A stretch of 9,793 bases of DNA from Leptolyngbyaceae cyanobacterium CSSed165cm_216. GTDB taxonomy: Bacteria; Cyanobacteriota; Cyanobacteriia; Phormidesmidales; Phormidesmidaceae. The stretch covers positions 1-9,793 of the forward strand of contig SLIY01000218.1 of assembly GCA_007135385.1 (NCBI GenBank), read 5' to 3'. The notes beneath the pieces are model-generated. The model was not told the origin of the DNA and made no database searches. It saw only the letters and a program-made list of their open reading frames with translations. The position numbers and the translations under genes were made by a program. Below, one piece after another: positions 1-5,543 of this stretch (position 1 is its first letter; every line of letters begins with the position of its first letter).

Positions 1-31
1 AACACAACAGAGCAAACAATCCTCTTCTCAA

Positions 32-190
32 CTACTGCTTATAGTGCTCTTCGGGACGATACTCCCTTAACCAGCAGCGTTCTAAGAAGCGAATTTGATA
101 GGTATACCAGAAGCGCCAGGGGTTGTATACAGTCTTGCACTGCTTGTTAAACACAGGCTGATTTAAATAAGACCATAGAGGAAAACGCAT
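32..190 (-). CDS. Small basic, aromatic-rich protein of unknown function (52 aa)
   Basis: An ATG frame of 52 residues running MRFPLWSYLN... to ...EEHYKQ and ending in TAG. I do not recognise the family. The composition looks like real protein: it has many aromatic residues (four Trp, six Tyr, four Phe) and many Arg/Lys, with a WRFWYTYQIRF segment near residues 25-35 and an acidic/basic tail. No signal peptide or clear membrane helix is visible. There is no good Shine-Dalgarno before the ATG; the frame is open upstream to a TAA but offers only TTG as an alternative start. It lies downstream of ssrA on the same strand, beyond the ssrA terminator, so it is probably transcribed separately; a TTGACA hexamer at 239-244 could belong to its promoter. 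That the gene is real is inferred from composition alone. Confidence 0.5.
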   Translation of the reverse strand: MRFPLWSYLNQPVFNKQCKTVYNPWRFWYTYQIRFLERCWLREYRPEEHYKQ

Positions 191-257
191 GGTTCTAAAT
201 GGCAAGGAATAAACAACAAAAGGCGATTAAATAATGTTTGTCAAAAACTGCTGACAT

Positions 258-272
258 GCGCTTGGCAAGCGC
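258..272. repeat. 15-bp inverted repeat GCGCTTG-G-CAAGCGC
   Basis: Perfect 7-bp arms around a single central base, lying 68 bp upstream of the start of the 52-residue gene and just upstream of a TTGACA hexamer (239-244, minus). It is not followed by a T-run on either strand, so it is more likely a protein-binding site than a terminator. No regulator can be named from the sequence. Confidence 0.35.
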
Positions 273-314
273 TAATTTTGCAGCCTAGGGGCTACACCTT
301 CAGTATAGGCAGAT

Positions 315-343
315 AAAAAAAGAGACCCAACATAGGGCCTCTC
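315..343 (-). terminator. Rho-independent terminator of ssrA
   Basis: On the minus strand GAGAGGCCC, a TATGTT loop and GGGTCTCTT form a stem of about nine pairs, including two G-U pairs, running into seven T residues. It lies 43 bp beyond the mature 3' end of the tmRNA, the expected place for its transcription stop. Confidence 0.85.
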
Positions 344-385
344 AGATGGAAAAATATTTAATAAACCAACACACGTTTTTAGAAA

Positions 386-768
386 TGGAGCTGACGGGAG
401 TCGAACCCGTGTCCGCTTTGAGTATTAACACACCACTCATTCACAGGCTTAGCCCCTCTAATCCTCAGGGCGGGAACCGTCACTTATCCCGGACGGTGGG
501 ATGCTCTGGTTAAGTCTTTGCCAGTGAATCCACCAGAGGAAATTCACTAACGCATCCGTTGGGGTTTGTCCATAGCTCTTAACGGAGTCAAACTATGAAC
601 GCTCGTTAAAAGAGTTTTTTAAGCAGCAACAGGTGCAGCTTTACGAGCGAAAGGAACGATGTTGTTCGCAGTTACGTTTGGTTTGAGCCTGGATTTACGA
701 GAGTAGACTCCCTCTCGGCCTGTATCACAGCGTGACTTTCATCAAAACGTCGAAACCGTTACAGCCCC
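386..768 (-). ncRNA. ssrA: tmRNA (transfer-messenger RNA)
   Basis: One-piece tmRNA of 383 nt, which rescues stalled ribosomes by trans-translation and tags the unfinished protein for proteolysis. The 5' end GGGGCTGTAACGGTTTCGAC and the 3' end GGGTTCGACTCCCGTCAGCTCC-A are the two halves of the tRNA-like domain. The 7-bp acceptor stem GGGGCUG/CAGCUCC pairs fully with one G-U, and the T-arm GGGTTCGACTCCC is intact. CCA is not encoded (TTT follows the discriminator A), so it must be added after processing. The internal frame encodes a cyanobacterial-type tag. The rest of the molecule holds the pseudoknot region. It is preceded by a -10 box and followed by a strong terminator. The gene is not circularly permuted, unlike in marine picocyanobacteria. 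Confidence 0.97.
619..669 (-). other. tmRNA tag-peptide reading frame
   Basis: Within ssrA, the codons GCG AAC AAC ATC GTT CCT ... GCT GCT TAA translate to ANNIVPFARKAAPVAA. The hydrophobic, Ala-ending C-terminus is typical of ClpXP/ClpAP degradation tags, and the ANNIVPFARK core is the usual cyanobacterial form. GCG is taken as the resume codon. Confidence 0.93.
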
Positions 769-788
769 CCAAATCACTTTATGTACTC

Positions 789-794
789 ATTATA
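789..794 (-). promoter_or_regulatory. -10 box of the ssrA promoter
   Basis: A perfect TATAAT on the minus strand, 20 bases upstream of the mature tmRNA 5' end. This predicts a short leader of about 14 nt removed by RNase P. No convincing -35 hexamer is present at 16-18 bp spacing. Confidence 0.65.
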
Positions 795-913
795 GATCAT
801 GACCCCAAGGATGGGGATCGGCTTACCGCCCAATCATCAGCTCTTTACCCGCTAGTAGGGAAGGGTTATACCTGTAATAAAGTTTTATAAACCCAATGGT
901 GCAGCCTCCAAAG

Positions 914-919
914 TATAAT
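914..919 (+). promoter_or_regulatory. Possible -10 box for the RPIA-repeat gene
   Basis: A perfect TATAAT on the plus strand, about 135 bp before the ATG at 1053. No good -35 element is present. Two closely spaced TTGAC hexamers (943, 954) lie downstream of it but lack a matching -10. Confidence 0.35.
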
Positions 920-1052
920 AATCACTTAAATATCTTGTTTTCTTGACGAGTTCTTGACCAGTGGATGTGGCTTCGGCCAGTCCCTACTCATCTTCATTGA
1001 TATTGAAGTAGTCGCCCAGGCGGCTACTGGCCGCTATGAGAAGGATTTACCT

Positions 1053-1487
1053 ATGACGACGAGCAACACTTCGAGCAACGATAACGCAGACACCCCTGAC
1101 AAGGAAGAAACCACCTCCGGTCGCGGATCTCGCTCTAGTGGTCGGGCTAAGCGCCAGCCGAAGGAGGCCGGGCTGGTCAAAGCTGAGATTGATCATAGTT
1201 CGATTATTGTGCTGAGCGACAATACTCGCTTAGTGGAAACCGATAGTTTGCCAAATCACCGCCCCATTGCCCTCAGCAACTTTGAAGTGGTGGACTGGGT
1301 GGGGGGACGCCCCATCGCCGCAAACACATTCCAAATTTCTACGATTGATACGCTCCCTGGGCATCGTCCCATTGCCGTCAGCGACCTACCTGTGGCTGAT
1401 CTGCATGTGCTTCCTGGCGATCGCCCGATTGCCCCCAATGATCTGGTTGATCCCCCTGCTTCTGTGCTGATGGGCTACCTCGACTAA
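1053..1487 (+). CDS. Hypothetical protein with four RPIA repeats (144 aa)
   Basis: I chose the ATG at 1053 because GAGAAGGA (1038-1044) lies 8 bases upstream; a longer frame from TTG at 954 adds an unlikely 33-residue leader. Residues 1-40 are polar, Ser/Thr/Asn/Asp-rich and then basic, and are probably disordered. From residue about 48 the protein has short beta-like segments and four copies of a motif centred on RPIA (residues 70-73, 86-89, 105-108, 124-127). Three copies are preceded by LPxxR or LPGxR and the other by VGGR, and they are followed by AxS/N-D/N. Spacing is 16, 19 and 19 residues. There is no signal peptide, membrane helix or catalytic motif. The arrangement suggests a small repeat domain for binding rather than an enzyme. 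It stands alone, convergent with argB. I do not recognise the family by name; the function is unknown. Confidence 0.75.
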   Translation: MTTSNTSSNDNADTPDKEETTSGRGSRSSGRAKRQPKEAGLVKAEIDHSSIIVLSDNTRLVETDSLPNHRPIALSNFEVVDWVGGRPIAANTFQISTIDTLPGHRPIAVSDLPVADLHVLPGDRPIAPNDLVDPPASVLMGYLD

Positions 1488-1556
1488 ACCAGCTCTCCCG
1501 AAAGGAACAGTAGATGCGCAGCGGCTTCCCGCAGGGTCGGGAGGTTGGGGATGTAG

Positions 1557-1618
1557 GGGCAGGCCCGTGTGTCTGCCCTGGTCGGCAATAGCATTAGGGC
1601 AGACCTGGGTGTCTGCCC
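1557..1618. repeat. Two tandem GGGCAG(AC)/GTCTGCCC hairpin repeats
   Basis: Copy 1 (1557-1578) has GGGCAG and CTGCCC arms around a 10-base loop. Copy 2 (1597-1618) has perfect 8-bp arms, GGGCAGAC and GTCTGCCC, around CTGGGT. Both share TAGG(G)GCAG at the left and GTGTCTGCCC at the right and start 40 bp apart. This looks like a small palindromic intergenic repeat family; copies elsewhere in the genome cannot be seen from here. Confidence 0.7.
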
Positions 1619-1766
1619 GAGTGAAGAATGGTAACAAACCTGAGTTCGGGATAACGTCTTCCCCTGCTTGGGAGGGATGTCCATAGGGCGGGGTGGGTTA
1701 AAACGGCTCCAGAATATCAGCGGCTAGGTGCGGTGAGCTTCTCTATTAGCCTCGACTGACCTCCCC

Positions 1767-1837
1767 CTTCGACTGAGCCTGTCGCAGCCTACCTACGTCA
1801 ACAGGTATCTCCTGCTTCGACCAGCTCAGGACATCGC
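1767..1837. repeat. Degenerate TTCGAC...AGC intergenic repeat, two partial copies
   Basis: CTTCGACTGAGCCTGTCG at about 1768 and GCTTCGACCAGCTCAGGACA at about 1814 are diverged versions of one TTCGAC-containing unit. Similar TTCGAC/CTCAGGAC units are common in bacterial intergenic regions. The match is imperfect, so confidence is modest. Confidence 0.35.
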
Positions 1838-1922
1838 CTGGGGTCACTGTGCGAGCAGTACAGACCTCCCAAGCGGGGACAGCGGTCCTACTTTACAGGG
1901 AATTGCTGATCCCTAACTCAGG

Positions 1923-2828
1923 TTAGTGACGAAATTCCGAGGCCATGATCATCGAGCCAATGCCCAGATCAGTAAAAATTTCCAGCAGCAGCGCATGGGG
2001 CACCCGACCATCCACAATGTGGGCTGCACCGACCCCCTGGGCAAGCGATCGCACGCAGCAGTTCACCTTCGGAATCATGCCTCCGGCCACCACGCCGGTG
2101 TCGATTAGTTGTCGGGCCTGCTGAATATCCAGCTTAGCCAGTAGGGTTGAAGGATCCGTATAATCTGCCAAAATACCTTTGGTATCTGTGAGTAAAATCA
2201 GCTTTTCGGCCCCCAGGGCGGCGGCGATTTCCCCGGCCACGGTATCGGCATTAATGTTGTAGGCCTGCCCTGTATCATCGCTGGCCACGCTCGACACAAT
2301 TGGAATATAGCCCGCTTCCACCAGTGACTTCAAAATGCCGGGGGAAATGTTACTCACCTCCCCTACAAACCCCACCCCCTCTGCCCCTTGGGGCCGGGCA
2401 GTGATCAGATTACCGTCTTTGCCGCATAGGCCAACAGCCTTGCCCCCGGCTTGGTTAATCAGGGATACCAGTTCTTTGTTGACCCGCCCCACCAACACCA
2501 TTTCTACCACGTCCATGGTGGGGGCATCAGTCACCCGCAGACCATCCTTAAACTGAGGCTCAATACCCAACTTCCCCAGCCAAATATTGATTTCTGGCCC
2601 GCCGCCGTGGACCACCACCGGCCGAATACCCACACAGGCCATAAACACAATGTCACGCACCACATCGGCCTTCAGGCTGCCATCTTTCATGGCGGCACCA
2701 CCATACTTGACCACCATCGTGCGCCCTCGAAACTGTTGAATGTAGGGGAGGGCCTCGCTCAGAATTCGGACCCGAGTGGCTTCAGTTTCGTGGATATCAC
2801 CTGCAAGGGAAGAAGGAATTTGAACCAT
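1923..2828 (-). CDS. argB: Acetylglutamate kinase
   Basis: Phosphorylates N-acetyl-L-glutamate with ATP, the second and controlling step of arginine synthesis; cytoplasmic. The 301-residue amino-acid kinase fold shows K41YGGAAM (phosphate binding), VHGGGP at 73-78, GLRVTD at 96-101 (acetylglutamate site), NINADT at 191-196, LLTDTKGIL at 212-220 and MIPKV at 251-255, with K254 matching the catalytic lysine. The N-terminal 30-residue extension corresponds to the helix found in arginine-inhibited hexameric enzymes. The length matches cyanobacterial enzymes activated by the PII protein GlnB; PII control here is inferred from family. The start has only an AGG 3 bases upstream. It follows aroK by 106 bp on the same strand. 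Confidence 0.97.
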   Translation of the reverse strand: MVQIPSSLAGDIHETEATRVRILSEALPYIQQFRGRTMVVKYGGAAMKDGSLKADVVRDIVFMACVGIRPVVVHGGGPEINIWLGKLGIEPQFKDGLRVTDAPTMDVVEMVLVGRVNKELVSLINQAGGKAVGLCGKDGNLITARPQGAEGVGFVGEVSNISPGILKSLVEAGYIPIVSSVASDDTGQAYNINADTVAGEIAAALGAEKLILLTDTKGILADYTDPSTLLAKLDIQQARQLIDTGVVAGGMIPKVNCCVRSLAQGVGAAHIVDGRVPHALLLEIFTDLGIGSMIMASEFRH

Positions 2829-2934
2829 AGACCTGAATCGATGAAGGACTGGGCAGACAGCAACGGCATAGACAGGCGCTAGACTTCACAGCTACCGACG
2901 CCTGCTGGTCTGTCTGGCGCTGTCCAGTAGTGTA

Positions 2935-3501
2935 TCAATTCCCGATCGCTGAATCCGCCGGGGGTCGAATTCTTTTCGCGACTAAGGTCAGGATACGCTC
3001 AACAATCGCTTCTACCCCCTGGTCACGGTCGTCAATGGTGACATGCACATCCGCCTGAGCGTAAAGCGACCGTCGTTGAGTCATCAACTGGGCTAGGGTG
3101 GCTTCCCAGTCACCACTTTGCAACAGCGGCCGTCCCATGTCTCCCTCCAGGCGGGCTCGCAGCACTGCCAGCGGGACATCTAGCCAAATCACAATGCCGT
3201 GGTGTAAATAGCTCCAGTTATGTTGCTGGGTGACAATGCCGCCGCCGGTGGCAATCACTAACCGTCGGTGGGCGGCGAGTTGAGCCAGTACGGCTGTCTC
3301 TAACTGCCGAAAAGCGGCTTCCCCCTGATGCTCAAAAATTTCGGGAATGGTCTGCCCAGCAGCGGCTTCCAGCACCGAGTCGGTATCAAAGAAGTGGTAG
3401 CCCAGGGCTTTCGCTAACTGGGCACCGGTGCTACTTTTGCCAGCCCCCATCATGCCAATCAGATAGAGGTTGATGCCTTTCAGGTGTTGGGACAGGGTCA
3501 T
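2935..3501 (-). CDS. aroK: Shikimate kinase
   Basis: Phosphorylates shikimate with ATP at the 3-hydroxyl, the fifth step of the chorismate pathway. I start at the ATG at 3501 (MTLSQHLKGINLYLIG, 188 aa); a TTG at 3516 would add five residues (MPLTP), and neither start has a clear Shine-Dalgarno. Numbered from the ATG, the Walker A is GMMGAGKS at 16-23, DTD at 39-41 binds Mg and shikimate, Arg65 in EAAFRQLE and GGG at 86-88 bind shikimate, Arg124 in MGRPLL lies in the lid, and QRRSLY at 142-147 follows. The length is normal for the family. It is 47 bp after the LapA-like gene and likely in its transcript. The C-terminal extension RPPADSAIGN is not conserved in the core family. Confidence 0.96.
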   Translation of the reverse strand: MTLSQHLKGINLYLIGMMGAGKSSTGAQLAKALGYHFFDTDSVLEAAAGQTIPEIFEHQGEAAFRQLETAVLAQLAAHRRLVIATGGGIVTQQHNWSYLHHGIVIWLDVPLAVLRARLEGDMGRPLLQSGDWEATLAQLMTQRRSLYAQADVHVTIDDRDQGVEAIVERILTLVAKRIRPPADSAIGN

Positions 3502-3548
3502 GGGGGTTAGGGGCAAGGTTTGACGTGGAGGGGGCAGAGTATCGGAGG

Positions 3549-4631
3549 TTACGGGGTAAGGGCATCGTCGGCGTCATCCCAATCATCCGTTTCCCCACGC
3601 CAATCGCTGTCAGCCTGACTGGACTCTGGGGGCTGATAGGGGGGAATAATCACCCGATAGTCGGCATCGACAACGCCATCTTCAGCGATTTCTGGGTCCT
3701 CTAGGTCATCGTCTAATCGATCCTGATTGAGGGGGGCAGCGGGGGCGTTGGGGGGAGCATCGTAGTAACTATCGCCTGGTCCATAGACATCAGCGGTGCC
3801 TTCCCCATCGGAGGAGGCACCTTGATCATCAGCAGGGGCATAAATGTGATCGGTCTGGCCGAGGCCGTCCCCCTGGCGATAGCTGTAGGAATAAATCGAC
3901 CCATCTCGGTAAACCCGTTTAGGACTCTGGGAGGTTTCAATGTCGGGGGGGGGTGGGGCGGGATGATTATCCCAGCCCTGGTTGATGTCGTCAAGGCTGT
4001 CGTCCACGGGACTCACACCGGGGGCCGTGTAGGCCCGGTTTTCCATATCGCCCCAGTCCTGGGTGAGCTCTTCTAAGGACTGGTCAATCTGCTGTTTCTG
4101 GGCGGCCTGGCGATCGCCAAACCAGTTAGGCGGCCAAAATGAGGTAGCGGTGGCCGTCTGGCTAGCGGCGGAGCGGGAGGGCGGAGCCTGGGACTGTTGA
4201 TGGGCCTGGCTTAATGCGTCCCAGTCATTCCACTGGTTGGGGGATTTCAGGTCAGTCCAGGCCTGCCACTCCCCGGTGGGGCGATCGCGGCGACCAGAAC
4301 GGAACGATGACTGGCTAGCGGCATCAGCACTGGTGGCGCTGGCCCCGGTGGCGTCAGGATGGGTGGGCTCATAAAAGGGTTGGGCCTTGTACTTGTAGGC
4401 GGGCGATCGGCCGCTTCTCCCCCCTGGTCTGGTAAAGGGCAGCACCAGAATCAGACCCACGGTGGTGAGGGCGCCCAGGGCGATCGCCAACCCCAGCCAG
4501 ACCCCGAGGGGCAACGCCAGGGTTCTGGCCCCCAAAAAGACCAGGGGCAGGGCCGGAGCTGTGTTTTGCACAACCAGCAGCAACACCGTCCCTAGCACCA
4601 GCAAAACAATGGCAAGACGTGCGGTGGCCAT
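3549..4631 (-). CDS. LapA-like membrane protein with long acidic disordered C-terminus (360 aa)
   Basis: Residues 5-22 and about 36-66 form two hydrophobic helices joined by VQNTAPALPLVFLG, the arrangement and VQN signature of the short LapA (DUF1049) membrane domain. RPGGRSGR follows at once, a basic stretch that should lie in the cytoplasm. Residues 70-360 are low-complexity, rich in Asp, Ser, Pro and Gln, with no enzyme motif. Islands that look conserved are WTDLKSPNQWNDWDALSQA (125-143), SLEELTQDWGDMENRAY (185-201), SLDDINQGWD (212-221), KRVYRDGSIYSYSYR (238-252) and VVDADYRVIIPPYQPP (320-335). The EELTQDWG and DDINQGWD segments are related to each other. The gene lies 32 bp after ubiX and before aroK. 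The tail could be a scaffold for partner proteins; this is inference and the function is unknown. Confidence 0.8.
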   Translation of the reverse strand: MATARLAIVLLVLGTVLLLVVQNTAPALPLVFLGARTLALPLGVWLGLAIALGALTTVGLILVLPFTRPGGRSGRSPAYKYKAQPFYEPTHPDATGASATSADAASQSSFRSGRRDRPTGEWQAWTDLKSPNQWNDWDALSQAHQQSQAPPSRSAASQTATATSFWPPNWFGDRQAAQKQQIDQSLEELTQDWGDMENRAYTAPGVSPVDDSLDDINQGWDNHPAPPPPDIETSQSPKRVYRDGSIYSYSYRQGDGLGQTDHIYAPADDQGASSDGEGTADVYGPGDSYYDAPPNAPAAPLNQDRLDDDLEDPEIAEDGVVDADYRVIIPPYQPPESSQADSDWRGETDDWDDADDALTP

Positions 4632-4663
4632 GGGTCAAGGTTCATACAAGGGCTTTGCCCATC

Positions 4664-5302
4664 CTATCGTGACTCAGGGGTTAGATGCCCTTGCCAGCGG
4701 TGCAGGGGTACACAATCTAAATCCAGTTGATCCAGGGCGCGGGCCACGACAAAATCCACCAGGTCATCAATACTTTGGGGCTGGTGGTACCAGGCGGGGA
4801 TGGCCGGCACAATCCTCACCCCGGCCTCCGCTAGGGTGGTCAGGTTGCGTAGATGGATAAGGCTGAAGGGGGTTTCCCGGGGCACAACCACCAACTTGCG
4901 CCCTTCTTTAAGTTGCACATCAGCGGCTCGCTCTAGCAGGTCAGAGCTCATGCCAGCGGCGAGGCGGGCCACGGTGCTCATACTACACGGAATCACCACC
5001 ATCCCCAGGGTACGAAACGAGCCACTGGCAATCGTGGCCCCCACATCCCCCCAGGGATGACAGCGGAGCTTTCCCCCATGGGGCACGGCCGCCTGGTCAC
5101 GCCAGAACTGCTCCTGCCGGTCGGGGTCAAGGGGCATGTGAATGCCCGACTCTGCCTGCCACACCATTTGACAGGCCTTAGACGCCACCAAGTCAATGAC
5201 ACCGTCGGCGTTGAGCAAGTGTCGGACAGTGTGAACGGCGTAGACGAGCCCAGACGCTCCAGTAACGCCAACGATGATAGGAGGTGAGGAGGGAGGGGCC
5301 AT
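4664..5302 (-). CDS. ubiX: Flavin prenyltransferase UbiX
   Basis: Joins dimethylallyl phosphate to FMN to make prenyl-FMN, the cofactor of UbiD-type decarboxylases; in cyanobacteria this pair is known from plastoquinone synthesis. The ATG at 5302 gives 212 aa starting MAPPSSPPIIVGVTGASG; a GTG at 5410 would add 36 atypical residues. The flavin loop is GVTGASG (12-18), IASGSF lies at 91-96, PCSMST at 105-110, and LKEGRKLVVVPRETP (131-145) carries the phosphate-binding basic and Glu residues. AIPAWYHQPQ (167-176) contains the late aromatic segment next to the active site. The final 25 residues are variable. No ubiD partner is in the window. It is preceded by a 241-bp gap after the exoribonuclease and followed closely by the LapA-like gene. 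Confidence 0.94.
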   Translation of the reverse strand: MAPPSSPPIIVGVTGASGLVYAVHTVRHLLNADGVIDLVASKACQMVWQAESGIHMPLDPDRQEQFWRDQAAVPHGGKLRCHPWGDVGATIASGSFRTLGMVVIPCSMSTVARLAAGMSSDLLERAADVQLKEGRKLVVVPRETPFSLIHLRNLTTLAEAGVRIVPAIPAWYHQPQSIDDLVDFVVARALDQLDLDCVPLHRWQGHLTPESR

Positions 5303-5344
5303 GGAATATGCCAAAACTACTCGAATCGCGCTGGCCAGATAGTT

Positions 5345-5375
5345 TATATATCTTAACGAACCTAGGCAGCGCTGC
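5345..5375 (-). promoter_or_regulatory. Possible ubiX promoter with palindrome at the -35 position
   Basis: On the minus strand TATATA (5345-5350) lies about 43 bp before the ubiX ATG. Instead of a -35 hexamer there is a perfect 10-bp palindrome, GCAGCGCTGC (5366-5375), about 15 bp upstream. A -10 without a -35 but with a palindrome there could mean activator or repressor control. The 241-bp gap between the exoribonuclease and ubiX makes a separate promoter plausible. Confidence 0.28.
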
Positions 5376-5543
5376 GCCAATCCGTCGCTCAGCCACCGTA
5401 CACCTTGCACCTAATTCCCTTCTGCCTTACCCCCGCAGATCAGGCAGACCAGCGGGCAGAGCGCTTAGCAGCCCAACTTAGGGCCTTAGGGGTCGAGAGG
5501 CCGCCCCTTTGCCCTCTGCTATCTCTCGCCGCCCCCCTCAGGC

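Larger units (their letters stand above)
1488..1922. other. Gene-free convergent spacer with short dispersed-type repeats
   Basis: The 435 bp between the stops of the RPIA-repeat gene and argB show no supported gene. Open frames here are short, follow the repeats and lack ribosome sites. The spacer contains two GGGCAG hairpins (1557-1618) and a degenerate TTCGAC element (about 1767-1837). No hairpin followed by a T-run was found, so the terminators of the two flanking genes are not evident. Confidence 0.6.

Noticed and set aside
954..1052. A TTG-started 33-residue extension of the RPIA-repeat protein
   Set aside because: TTG start without a ribosome site, while the ATG at 1053 has GAGAAGGA at good spacing; the extension does not match the style of the rest of the protein.
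1256..1684. Minus-strand open frames across the RPIA gene end and the following spacer
   Set aside because: They are the reverse of the RPIA repeats and of the palindromic intergenic repeats, with no ribosome sites and no protein-like composition.
2335..2882. Plus-strand open frames antisense to argB
   Set aside because: They mirror a firmly identified gene in other frames and show no motif of their own.
5303..5410. A GTG-started 36-residue extension of UbiX
   Set aside because: UbiX proteins begin shortly before the GVTGASG loop; the extra residues look like translated non-coding DNA and overlap the possible promoter.
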